23,941 nt of DNA from Limnohabitans sp. Rim8 (lineage in GTDB: Bacteria; Pseudomonadota; Gammaproteobacteria; Burkholderiales; Burkholderiaceae_C), in NCBI GenBank assembly GCA_945877725.1, contig CAMDXR010000013.1, forward strand, positions 1-23,941. The letters run 5' to 3'. A model generated the notes under the pieces. The model did not search any database and was not told where the DNA came from. It saw only the letters and a list, made by a program, of their open reading frames with translations. A program made the translations under genes and the position numbers. Below are positions 1 through 6,661 of the stretch, piece after piece. The stretch's first letter is position 1. Each line of letters begins with the position of its first letter.

Positions 1-2
1 TG

Positions 3-134
3 AATATTTCAGTATCTGCCCCAGTGGCCGAGGTCAGGCGAGTGATCTGTGACAAGCAGGGCACAGTGATTTATTTGGCAGAGTTGACCTACCGGGGGGA
101 TTACATACGCGTTGACATGGATCTGCTGGCCTAA
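3..134 (+). CDS. GntR-family regulator, C-terminal end of UTRA domain (partial, cut by left edge)
   Basis: An open frame enters from the left edge in frame 3 and ends at a TAA at 132-134, giving the last 43 residues of a protein. It reads VAEVRRVICDKQG, then YLAELTYRGDYIRV, then a short tail. This is the typical last strand pair of the UTRA ligand-binding domain of GntR/HutC regulators (an arginine pair, D-x-x-G, then Y-R-G-D). The DNA-binding half lies outside the window. It is convergent with the phosphatase-like gene that ends at 262, so it probably belongs to a different locus from the sulfonate cluster. Its stop codon forms the loop of a small perfect hairpin (126-140). The family call is fairly secure; the ligand is unknown. 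Confidence 0.75.
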   Translation, partial: NISVSAPVAEVRRVICDKQGTVIYLAELTYRGDYIRVDMDLLA

Positions 135-140
135 GGCCAG
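126..140 (+). other. Small perfect hairpin with stop codon as loop
   Basis: CTGGCC and GGCCAG form a 6-bp stem around a 3-base loop, TAA, which is the stop codon of the upstream reading frame. A second hairpin, TTGCTG/CAGCAA, follows at 153-168. No T-run follows either, so neither is a canonical intrinsic terminator. They could act as a 3'-end barrier between the convergent genes. The remaining bases up to 261 show no gene. Confidence 0.45.
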
Positions 141-261
141 TATGGACGCCCCTTGCTGGCCTCAGCAAACATTGAGCGGCCACCACCCTAAAGACCTTGT
201 GCCGGAACATTCGCCCAGCCCTTGGCCTCAATTTTATTCCTGCTGCCCCAGCAAAACGCCT

Positions 262-1050
262 TCAATGAGCTTCAGGGCGAAGCAGCGCCAGCCAAGCTTT
301 GGCCACGCCAGGCGCAGCGGCGGCAATGCTTTGGGAGTCGCACCAGCGCAAGCCGTCCAGTGTGAACACTTGGCCCCCGGCTTCCCGAATCAGCAGAACA
401 CCGGCGGCAGCGTCCCAACTGCCCATGCCGTGTGCCCAAAAGGTATCCACGCGGCCAGCCGCCAGATAGGCCAGTTCGAGCGCCATGCTTCCAGATCTGC
501 GAACCCCGGCCATGCTGGACACCACTTGGCCAAATTCGGTCAGGTAGCCAGGCATCCAGGTGGATTGGGGCTTGGGGAAAACCGTGGCGGCAACGGCCTT
601 GGACAGGGCAACCGTCTGGGCAACATGCAAAGGCGTGTCATTGAGGCAGGCCCCATGCCCAGCAGCGGCACTGAAAACTTCTTGGCGGGAAGGGTCCACG
701 ATGCAGGCTGCCAACGGCTCGCCGTCTGAAAGAAGGGCAATAGAAATCGCGTATTGTGGGTAGCCCCGCAGAAAGTTCATGCTGCCATCAATCGGGTCAA
801 CCACCCACAATAAACCCTCTTTGATTTCGGTGTGCGCGCTTTCTTCGCCCAAAAAGCCATGGTCCGGGAAACGCTCAGCGATGCGTTGCCTGAGGTGGTC
901 TTCAATCTGACGGTCCAACGCGCTGCACCAATCCCCCGGTGACTTGAACTCCACATCGTGTTTCTGCCCAACGCTCTGGCGCAGCTTGTTTGCAGCTTCC
1001 AGGGCCAAGGTTTTGGCGAAATCGCGGGCCTGACAGGCAAGCTTAGTCAT
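262..1050 (-). CDS. Inositol-monophosphatase-family phosphatase
   Basis: A 262-residue protein of the IMPase/SuhB/CysQ superfamily, close to the usual family length. The metal and catalytic motifs are visible: GEE at 68-70, DPIDGSMNF at 85-93 and WDAAAG at 212-217, supplying the Glu, Asp and Asp ligands for two to three Mg2+ ions. The family hydrolyses small phosphomonoesters such as inositol phosphates, histidinol phosphate or PAP; the substrate cannot be read from the sequence. Its ATG overlaps the stop of the GntR regulator by ATGA, so the two are translationally coupled, and it is the last gene of the 14-gene run. A phosphatase has no obvious step in known DHPS or sulfolactate breakdown, so its role there is open; PAP removal or a phosphorylated substrate are guesses. 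Confidence 0.85.
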   Translation of the reverse strand: MTKLACQARDFAKTLALEAANKLRQSVGQKHDVEFKSPGDWCSALDRQIEDHLRQRIAERFPDHGFLGEESAHTEIKEGLLWVVDPIDGSMNFLRGYPQYAISIALLSDGEPLAACIVDPSRQEVFSAAAGHGACLNDTPLHVAQTVALSKAVAATVFPKPQSTWMPGYLTEFGQVVSSMAGVRRSGSMALELAYLAAGRVDTFWAHGMGSWDAAAGVLLIREAGGQVFTLDGLRWCDSQSIAAAAPGVAKAWLALLRPEAH

Positions 1051-1757
1051 GCGGCTTCCCGCATGCGTGAGACGTAATCAAAATCCCGCGTGTCGACTAT
1101 TGAAGTTCTGAACTCGGCGGGTTTTCGATCAAAGGTATAGGCCACCCGCTCGATGCACAGAACGGGGTTGGCAGGGTCTAGATTTAACAGCTGTGCACTC
1201 TCGGGTTTGGCCAGTTCGGCTCTAACCCGTTCATCGGCTTCCACAATGGTGATGCCATAGGCGGCTTGGTAATGGCCATAAATGGTGGTCGTGCGTGCCG
1301 TAAAAGCCGCTTGGGTCAGTCCGGGGAACATCGCGGCGGCAATGGCAATTTGGTCGTGAATCACGGGACGCCCTTTGAGGTACAGCACGTTTTCAATGCG
1401 AAAAACAGATTGCGTGCCGTGCAGTCCAAGCGCCTGGGCTTCGGTTCGGCTGGCGCTCGATTTGCTGAATTTGTGCAAACGAACATCGGGAAACTCGCTG
1501 GGGCCAGTGCGGGGGGCAATTTTGAAAAACTGGAACATGAACCGTTCCCGATCAAGTTTGCCCACAAAGGTGCCCCGTCCCTGTTGCCTCAGCAGCACAT
1601 GTTCGGCCACCAGTTCGTCCACGGCACGACGCACTGTGCCCACAGAGACGTTGAACCGCAGAGCTAAATCCTTTTCATTGGGCAGCGCGGCACCGGGTGC
1701 GGCCAATCCTGACTGGATGTCGTTAATCAGCTGGCGTTTGACCTGGCGGTAAAGCAT
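1047..1757 (-). CDS. GntR/HutC-family transcriptional regulator (UTRA domain)
   Basis: About 236 residues from the ATG at 1757; a TTG two codons upstream is possible but less likely, and no strong ribosome site separates them. The N-terminal winged helix (about residues 1-65) has the GntR pattern PNEKDLALRFNVSVGTVRRA followed by an L-x-x-QGRGTFV wing. The rest (about 85-230) is a UTRA effector domain, with IENVLYLKGRPVIHDQ and a C-terminal CIERVAYTFDRKPAEF strand pair. It lies between the ComC-like dehydrogenase and the phosphatase gene. Local context suggests it controls the suyAB half of the run, perhaps through palindromes at 5484-5575, with sulfolactate or a related acid as effector. That target and ligand are inferred; the family call is firm. 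Confidence 0.85.
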   Translation of the reverse strand: MLYRQVKRQLINDIQSGLAAPGAALPNEKDLALRFNVSVGTVRRAVDELVAEHVLLRQQGRGTFVGKLDRERFMFQFFKIAPRTGPSEFPDVRLHKFSKSSASRTEAQALGLHGTQSVFRIENVLYLKGRPVIHDQIAIAAAMFPGLTQAAFTARTTTIYGHYQAAYGITIVEADERVRAELAKPESAQLLNLDPANPVLCIERVAYTFDRKPAEFRTSIVDTRDFDYVSRMREAA

Positions 1758-1794
1758 TCTCAAAGACTTTTAAGGGGTGACCACGCAGCTTACT

Positions 1795-2790
1795 TCAAGC
1801 CAAAGACCGAATTGCATCCAGCAGGGATTGGGGAACTTCAATGCCCTTGGTTTTGGCGGTCGCGATCAGATCCGCACGCCTTTGTCCCGGCAGGCGCACA
1901 CCTTCGTCGGCCAGCATGGCGGACAACAGCGCCTCAATTCGTTCGCTGTAAACAGCGTTGCCGCCCAAGGCGTTCGGGTCGATCACGATGAAGGCTTGCC
2001 CGAGTTTTGGTTGGTTACCTTCGTTGACAAAAAAGCTGTCTGCTTCGGCTCCGAAATGCGCACCCGTCAAGGTGGTGACCAACAGTTCGACCACCAGCGC
2101 CAGCATGGCGCCCTTGGTGCCGCCCATGGGCAGCATCGACCCAGCCAGCCCTTTTTTGGGGTCGGTGGTGGGTTGGCCTTCAGCGTCCAAAGCCCAACCC
2201 AGTGGAATGGATTCGCCTTTCTCGGCTGCCACCATCAGTTTGCCCCTAGCGACTTCGGACAGCGACAGGTCCACGCTTAAAGGGGGATGGTTTTTGCGGG
2301 GAAAAACGGCCGCAATAGGATTGGTTCCGAAAATCGCTTTTTTACCGCCCGCCGCAGGCATGGCGGCCGGAGAATTGCCACATGCAATGCCGACCATACC
2401 GGCTTCGGCCACAGGGTCCAGATGGTAAGCCGCCATGCCGAAATGGTGGCTGTTGGTCACCGCAGCCATGGCGATGCCGTTTTGCCTCGCCCGGTCAATG
2501 GCCAACTCAATGGCCATGTAGCAGGCTGGAAAGGCAAAGCCGTTGTCTGCATCAATCAACAATGCCGCTTGACGCTCGTTTGATACACGGGGCTTGGCCT
2601 TGCCCAGCACACGTCCGGCACGAAGGTGTGCAACATACATGGCCACTCTTGACAAGCCATGTGAGGGGACACCGCTGGCTTGCGCCATGACCAAAGCCAA
2701 TGCCGTGGCCCGGGCTTGCGGCAGGGAAGCGCCATTTTGGGTCAGGGCCGCTTCAACCCAGCTTTGAACTTCTGATATCGGGTACAGCAT
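1795..2790 (-). CDS. Ldh/ComC-family NAD(P)-dependent 2-hydroxyacid dehydrogenase, probable sulfolactate dehydrogenase
   Basis: A 331-residue member of the malate/L-lactate dehydrogenase (Ldh_2) family, unrelated to Rossmann-type LDH. Family signatures are SHGLSRV at 43-49 (catalytic His44), NSHHFG at 113-118, GTNPIA at 155-160, the nucleotide-contacting stretch DLSLSEVARGK from 174, and PMGGTKGAM nearer the C-terminus. Members oxidise or reduce 2-hydroxy/2-oxo acids: ComC acts on (R)-sulfolactate/sulfopyruvate, YiaK on diketogulonate, AllD on ureidoglycolate. Beside SuyAB-like genes the ComC role fits best, for instance as one arm of a sulfolactate racemising pair. The usual partner SlcC is not in the window. 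It starts 30 bases after the Bug gene ends, with a weak ribosome site. Family is sure; substrate is inferred. Confidence 0.8.
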   Translation of the reverse strand: MLYPISEVQSWVEAALTQNGASLPQARATALALVMAQASGVPSHGLSRVAMYVAHLRAGRVLGKAKPRVSNERQAALLIDADNGFAFPACYMAIELAIDRARQNGIAMAAVTNSHHFGMAAYHLDPVAEAGMVGIACGNSPAAMPAAGGKKAIFGTNPIAAVFPRKNHPPLSVDLSLSEVARGKLMVAAEKGESIPLGWALDAEGQPTTDPKKGLAGSMLPMGGTKGAMLALVVELLVTTLTGAHFGAEADSFFVNEGNQPKLGQAFIVIDPNALGGNAVYSERIEALLSAMLADEGVRLPGQRRADLIATAKTKGIEVPQSLLDAIRSLA

Positions 2791-2820
2791 GTTGATCAGC
2801 TTGGGCCGAAACCCTGGCCT

Positions 2821-3801
2821 TTAACCCGCCTGAATGTTGCGGGTCTTGACGATCTCACGCCACCGCGCCACATCTTTTTTGATGATGTCTGCAAAGGCTG
2901 CTGGCCCCAAACCGGTGGGGGCAAATCCCAATGCAGCCACACGCTCAGATATGTCTTTTGATTGGAGTGAACGGATGGCTGCAGAGGCCACCTTGTCAAC
3001 CACGGCCTGAGGCGTTCCGGCGGGCACCAAGAGGCCTGTCCAGTTCTCTAGCTCCACACCGGGCAGTCCGGACTCGGTAAATGTGGGCACATCAGGCAGC
3101 AACGGATGCCTTTTGGCCGATGTGATGGCCAATGCCCTGAGCTTGCCGGCCTTCACATGCACCGAGGCTTCGGGCAGGTTGGAGACAATGAAGTCGATCT
3201 GCGAGCCGAGCAAGTCGTTCAGCGAAGGGGCTCCGCCTTTGTAAGGGATGTGGGTCACATCAAACTTGGCATTGAGTGCCAACAGTTCCAAGCCAAGATG
3301 CGGTGGCGTGCCATTGCCACTGGAGCCTGCGCTGAGCCGCTTGGCACGCGCTTGGGCTAAAAACTCAGCCAGATTTTTAGCGGGATTGCTTTCGTTGACC
3401 ACCAAAACCAAGGGGCTGCTGGCCAAGTGGGCGACCGCCGTGAGGTTTTTCTCGAGGCTATAAGGCAGGGTAGGGAAAAGTGACTGATTGACAGCATGGG
3501 CCAAGGTGATGGCCAGCCAGGTGTAGCCATCGGGCGGGGCTTTGGCTGCCAAGTCGGCCCCCAGATTGCCGCTCGCCCCCGCACGGTTATCCACCACAAC
3601 CGATTGCTTGAACTCGGTGCTGGCGAATTGACCCACCAAGCGTGCCATGACATCGGTCTGACCGCCGGGTGCAAAAGGAACGATGTAACGAATCGGTTTG
3701 GCAGGGAAGTCCCCCGCCCCTTGCGCACTGGCCAAAGAGGGGGCCAGCGACACCGCCGCAGTGGTGGCCAAGGATTGAAGTGCCAATCTTCTGGTGGTCA
3801 T
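2821..3801 (-). CDS. Bug-family tripartite tricarboxylate transporter substrate-binding protein
   Basis: A 326-residue periplasmic binding protein of the Bug/TctC family. Residues 1-26 look like an export signal, with an arginine pair (MTTRRLALQS), an Ala-rich core and an ASA cleavage site. The mature part opens with the family strand YPxKPIR(x)IVPFAPGG (here FPAKPIRYIVPFAPGG), and VVDNRAGASGNLGA and HIPYKGG follow as usual. A good ribosome site, GAGGAG seven bases upstream, supports the start. Family members bind carboxylates for TctAB membrane subunits. No TctA or TctB lies in the window, so this is an orphan receptor, as is common in Burkholderiales. In sulfolactate clusters of other bacteria a TTT-type system (SlcHFG) is used, so sulfolactate or another C3 acid is a fair guess for its ligand. 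Confidence 0.9.
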   Translation of the reverse strand: MTTRRLALQSLATTAAVSLAPSLASAQGAGDFPAKPIRYIVPFAPGGQTDVMARLVGQFASTEFKQSVVVDNRAGASGNLGADLAAKAPPDGYTWLAITLAHAVNQSLFPTLPYSLEKNLTAVAHLASSPLVLVVNESNPAKNLAEFLAQARAKRLSAGSSGNGTPPHLGLELLALNAKFDVTHIPYKGGAPSLNDLLGSQIDFIVSNLPEASVHVKAGKLRALAITSAKRHPLLPDVPTFTESGLPGVELENWTGLLVPAGTPQAVVDKVASAAIRSLQSKDISERVAALGFAPTGLGPAAFADIIKKDVARWREIVKTRNIQAG

Positions 3802-3825
3802 AGGTAACTCCTCTGAATGAATGGA

Positions 3826-3852
3826 CCGGGTTGAGCTTGAGACTCAACCCGG
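3826..3852 (-). other. Intercistronic hairpin between suyB-like and Bug genes
   Basis: CCGGGTTGAG at 3826-3835 and CTCAACCCGG at 3843-3852 form a perfect 10-bp stem with a 7-base loop in the 99-bp gap. No U-run follows on the minus strand, so it is not a standard terminator. It is better placed to stabilise the upstream suyAB message end or to tune readthrough into the binding-protein gene. Confidence 0.6.
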
Positions 3853-3900
3853 GGACAGCCTTGCAAGTGCAAGAGCAAGAGCGCCAGAGCGCAGGATCTT

Positions 3901-5076
3901 TTAAGCGCTTTCGAACAAACGTGTCATGACGAATTCGCGGTGTCCCAATGCCTCTGCGGCAGTGAAGCGGCCGTTGATCGTCTGCATCATCATGTCGAGC
4001 AACAAGTCTCCTGCCGCGTCCATGGTTTGTTCTTGCTGCAGCAAGCCAGAGCAATCTACATCAATGTGCTCACTCATCAGGCGCACGGTGCGGGGGTTGG
4101 CGCAGATTTTGATAACCGGCACGATGGCATTGCCGATGACGTTGCCTTGGCCCGTGGGGAAAAAGTGCACGGCAAAACCTGAGGCAGCACACAAGGTCAC
4201 CATCTCTGCGGCGGCAGAGGAGGAGTCCATGAACCACAGCCCTGAACCCGTTGGGGTTTCTGCCTTGTCCAAGACCCCATCGACGATGCATTTTTTACCG
4301 ATTTTTTGGATGTTGCCCAGTGCTTTTTCTTCAATTGTGGTCAGGCCACCCGCAATATTGCCCTTGGTAGGCTGAGAGTCCGACAAGTCCGTTGTGGCAT
4401 GACGCTTGATCATGTCCTGGTAATTGTTGAACATCTTCATGAAGTCGGTGCGCACTTGTTCCGTACGGCAGCGGGCTGCGACCAAGTGTTCGCCGCCGGT
4501 CAACTCAGAGGTTTCGCCAAAGACCAGGGTGGTGCCCAAGTCATAAAGTTTGTCAAAGGCGTTGCCGACGGTGGGGTTCGCTCCGCAACCCGAGGTGGTG
4601 TCGGATTCGCCGCATTTGGTGGAGATCCAAAGGTCTGAAATAGGGCATTCCACACGGAAAAGACTGGTGGCGTGCTGGACCATCTTTTTGGCCGCCTGGG
4701 AGGCTCGCATGATGGTGTCATGGTCGCCGTGGCCTTCAATGCCAAAACCAATGACAGGTTTTCCGGTGGCTGCGATGCCGTCCACCACTTTTTTGGTCCA
4801 ACTGTCTTCGATGCCGATGACCACCACGGCCGCCACGTTCGGGTTGGAACCGGCACCGATCAGCGTGCGAAAGTGCAGCTCCAGATCGGCCCCAAATTGC
4901 AGGCGACCATAGGGATGGGGGATGGCCATGGTGCCTTTGATGGCATGCGCAACCGCCTCGGCAGCGGCATTGGACAAGTCGTCCAAGGGCAAGATGATGA
5001 CGTGGTTGCGAACGCCGACGCGTCCGTTTTCGCGGCGGTAGCCCCAGAAGGTCGTATTTTTGTCAATGATGGTCAT
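3901..5076 (-). CDS. suyB: UxaA-family lyase large subunit, probable (2R)-sulfolactate sulfo-lyase beta subunit
   Basis: A 391-residue C-terminal-type UxaA/GarD protein, matching the split large subunit rather than a fused altronate dehydratase. It opens with WGYRRENGRVGVRNHVIILP (residues 11-30), followed by LDDLSNAAAEAV, HPYGRLQFG, CGESDTTSG at 155-163 and TGGEHLVAARC from 193. These agree with my memory of SuyB, especially DLSNAA with PHPYGRLQFG and STKCGESDTTSG. SuyAB splits sulfolactate into pyruvate and sulfite in the cytoplasm, and the small SAF subunit gene sits just upstream in the same operon. HpsN-like, HpsO/P-like and ComC-like neighbours support the sulfonate reading. The main alternative is a sugar-acid dehydratase (altronate or galactarate). 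The substrate is inferred. Confidence 0.75.
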   Translation of the reverse strand: MTIIDKNTTFWGYRRENGRVGVRNHVIILPLDDLSNAAAEAVAHAIKGTMAIPHPYGRLQFGADLELHFRTLIGAGSNPNVAAVVVIGIEDSWTKKVVDGIAATGKPVIGFGIEGHGDHDTIMRASQAAKKMVQHATSLFRVECPISDLWISTKCGESDTTSGCGANPTVGNAFDKLYDLGTTLVFGETSELTGGEHLVAARCRTEQVRTDFMKMFNNYQDMIKRHATTDLSDSQPTKGNIAGGLTTIEEKALGNIQKIGKKCIVDGVLDKAETPTGSGLWFMDSSSAAAEMVTLCAASGFAVHFFPTGQGNVIGNAIVPVIKICANPRTVRLMSEHIDVDCSGLLQQEQTMDAAGDLLLDMMMQTINGRFTAAEALGHREFVMTRLFESA

Positions 5077-5117
5077 GAGAAATGCCTTGATGAGTGAGTG
5101 CGAGCTGCGGGCTTTAA

Positions 5118-5399
5118 TTACCAGCGCTTGGTTTTGATGTTGTGCACATGGGCGTGGTCGCCAATGGCAATGGCTGCCACTACCTTGCCAATGTCTGTGC
5201 CGTATTTGATGACGGTGTCACCTAGAGCCATGGCCTTGACCGCCACTTTGTGCCCGATCGGGATGGCCGCATTGGCCTTGATCGTGATGGTGCGGTTGTC
5301 ATCCAAGATCAAGGCGTTCATGTCTTGACCGGCCTGAATGCCCTCGACCACAACAACGGCAACGCTGTCCTTTTCTTCATGCAGTACGCAATGGATCAC
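5118..5399 (-). CDS. suyA: SAF-domain small subunit, probable (2R)-sulfolactate sulfo-lyase alpha subunit
   Basis: A 93-residue single SAF-domain protein, the length expected for SuyA or the N-terminal part of altronate dehydratase. It starts at GTG, with AGGAG five to six bases upstream, and there is no competing ATG. The domain core reads IPIGHKVAVKAMALGDTVIKYG, and the end GDHAHVHNIKTKRW matches the metal/substrate-site tail typical of SuyA. It forms a heteromer with the large subunit encoded 41 bases downstream. It is the first gene after a 260-bp AT-rich gap, so it is probably the start of a separate transcription unit for the suyAB-Bug-Ldh-GntR-phosphatase half. Family is certain; the sulfonate substrate is inferred. 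Confidence 0.77.
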   Translation of the reverse strand: MIHCVLHEEKDSVAVVVVEGIQAGQDMNALILDDNRTITIKANAAIPIGHKVAVKAMALGDTVIKYGTDIGKVVAAIAIGDHAHVHNIKTKRW

Positions 5400-5483
5400 T
5401 GAAATCTCCTGAGTTGATTAAGTCATCAGGGCGATGGAGCCCGGATTTTGGAGTCGAAGTCCAATTGCTTGAACTTGAAATTA

Positions 5484-5500
5484 ATATAAATCATCTATAT
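5484..5500 (-). promoter_or_regulatory. AT-rich imperfect palindrome upstream of suyA, candidate operator/promoter
   Basis: ATATAAATCATCTATAT is an inverted repeat with one mismatched pair outside its centre, about 85 bases upstream of the suyA GTG, in the most AT-rich part of the gap. GntR/HutC regulators often bind ATATA-type palindromes, and such a gene lies downstream in this unit. It could equally hold a -10 element on the minus strand. The assignment is a suggestion only. Confidence 0.4.
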
Positions 5501-5560
5501 GAATTTATGGAGCGGGTTTTCCCTGAAGTGGCGCAAAGCCAGATCATTTCCAAATGGACA

Positions 5561-5575
5561 TTTATGGCCCATAAA
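5561..5575 (-). promoter_or_regulatory. 15-bp perfect odd palindrome upstream of suyA
   Basis: TTTATGG-C-CCATAAA is a perfect inverted repeat around a single central base. It lies between the end of the zinc dehydrogenase gene and suyA, about 160 bases before suyA, and is flanked by TTTCC (5547) and GGAAA (5582). A dimeric regulator site is plausible. No family-specific consensus is recognised. Confidence 0.4.
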
Positions 5576-5612
5576 GGCCTCGGAAAGCAAACAGATTGAA
5601 TGCTCACAGCCA

Positions 5613-5648
5613 TTTCAGTCGTTTCGGCCGTTTTGGCCATTTCGGCCA
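5613..5648. repeat. Four-copy 9-bp tandem repeat
   Basis: Four consecutive 9-mers are seen: TTTCAGTCG, TTTCGGCCG, TTTTGGCCA and TTTCGGCCA. The last three are near-identical and the first is degenerate. It sits 12 bases past the stop of the zinc dehydrogenase gene, in the 5400-5659 gap. The last two units fold into a hairpin with the bases that follow (5630-5652). Confidence 0.7.
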
Positions 5649-5652
5649 AAAC
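5630..5652 (-). other. Hairpin after the zinc dehydrogenase gene, possible 3'-end barrier
   Basis: GTTTTGGCC (5630-5638) and GGCCAAAAC (5644-5652) make a 9-bp stem with a 5-base loop, beginning 8 bases past the stop of the upstream gene on the minus strand. The 3' arm ends in A-rich rather than U-rich sequence and no U-tract follows, so intrinsic termination is doubtful. It may separate the hps-like and suy-like halves of the run. Confidence 0.45.
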
Positions 5653-5659
5653 CAAACCA

Positions 5660-6661
5660 CTAGGGCAGCAAGACGACCTTGCTGGAGGCCAGACGGCCAC
5701 TGTCCAGATCTGCAAAGGCTTGTGCACCCTCTGCAAGCGAAAAACTTTGCACCCAAGACAAATCTCCGAATGCGCCTTCGTGCAAAAGTTTGACGGTGGC
5801 CCTCAGGTCGGCTGTGGTGTAGGTGTAGGTGCCCATGAGTGTGATTTCAGCCAGGGTGAGTTTGCGCATGTCAATCTCACTGGCCCAGTCTTGCAAACCA
5901 ATGTGCATCACCACGCCCCCGGGCTTGACCGCGTTGAGTGCGGCGACTCGGGTCACTTTGCTGCCCACGGCGTCAATCACGTAGTCAAAACCATTTTCTT
6001 CGGGCTGGGTTTCGCGGGGATCGTAAGTCTCGACTCCGGCATGCTGTTCAGCCGAATGGCGGCGGAGCGGGTTGACTTCGGCCAACACGGTGCCGCGAGC
6101 GCCATAGTTTTTAAGCAGCAGGGCTGCCAGCATGCCAATGGCACCACCCCCCAAAATGAGGGTTCGGTTTTCAGGCAACGGACGGGCCATGGCTTTCATG
6201 CTCATGTTGACGGCGTGCAGCGCAGTCGCAGCAGGTTCGGTCAGGGCGGCATGAACGGGGGACATGTCTTGCGGCATGTTAATCAATGAGGCCGCAGGAA
6301 TCGACATGTACTCGGCAAAGGCACCCGGGCGGGTCATGCCGACCATGGTGCGACGGCTGCAAAGGTTGTTTCTACCTTGTACGCAATAGTCGCAAACCCC
6401 GCATGTGATCAAGGGGTTACCCGTGACGCGTAAGCCTTGCGCAAAGCCCGGGGCCGCACTCTTGACCACCGTGCCACAGAATTCGTGACCCAGCACCAGA
6501 CCCGGTTTGCGACGGGGGTCGTGACCATGGTAGGCGTGCATGTCGGAGCCGCAGATGCCCACGGCGTCAATGCGTAAAACAACCTCGCCCGCCACCAGAT
6601 CGGGCTCTGGGCGGTCCAACAGTTGCACTTCGAGGGGGTTGGTGTAAACCAGGGCTTTCAT
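5660..6661 (-). CDS. Zinc-dependent medium-chain alcohol dehydrogenase, HpsP-like
   Basis: A 333-residue MDR-family dehydrogenase of the idonate/threonine/sorbitol type. The catalytic zinc set is Cys37 (GICGSD), His59-Glu60 (GHEFCG) and Glu142. The structural zinc site has four cysteines, at 87, 90, 93 and 101 (CGVCDYC...NNLC). The NAD(P) site GGGAIG is at 171-176. Its ATG overlaps the aminotransferase stop (ATGA), so the two are co-translated. With the SDR two genes upstream it resembles the HpsO/HpsP dehydrogenase pair, which interconverts DHPS enantiomers through 3-hydroxy-2-oxopropanesulfonate before HpsN acts. Sequence alone would also allow sugar-alcohol or idonate oxidation. Confidence 0.8.
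   Translation of the reverse strand: MKALVYTNPLEVQLLDRPEPDLVAGEVVLRIDAVGICGSDMHAYHGHDPRRKPGLVLGHEFCGTVVKSAAPGFAQGLRVTGNPLITCGVCDYCVQGRNNLCSRRTMVGMTRPGAFAEYMSIPAASLINMPQDMSPVHAALTEPAATALHAVNMSMKAMARPLPENRTLILGGGAIGMLAALLLKNYGARGTVLAEVNPLRRHSAEQHAGVETYDPRETQPEENGFDYVIDAVGSKVTRVAALNAVKPGGVVMHIGLQDWASEIDMRKLTLAEITLMGTYTYTTADLRATVKLLHEGAFGDLSWVQSFSLAEGAQAFADLDSGRLASSKVVLLP

Noticed and set aside
3901..5399. The UxaA-family pair as altronate dehydratase linked to the keto-deoxy sugar kinases at the right end
   Set aside because: Not excluded, but the sequence pattern recalls SuyA/SuyB, the immediate neighbours are HpsN/O/P- and ComC-like, and the sugar kinases are 16 kb away in another unit. Kept as the main alternative.
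5630..5652. Classical Rho-independent terminator after the zinc dehydrogenase gene
   Set aside because: The hairpin is real, but no U-tract follows on either strand.
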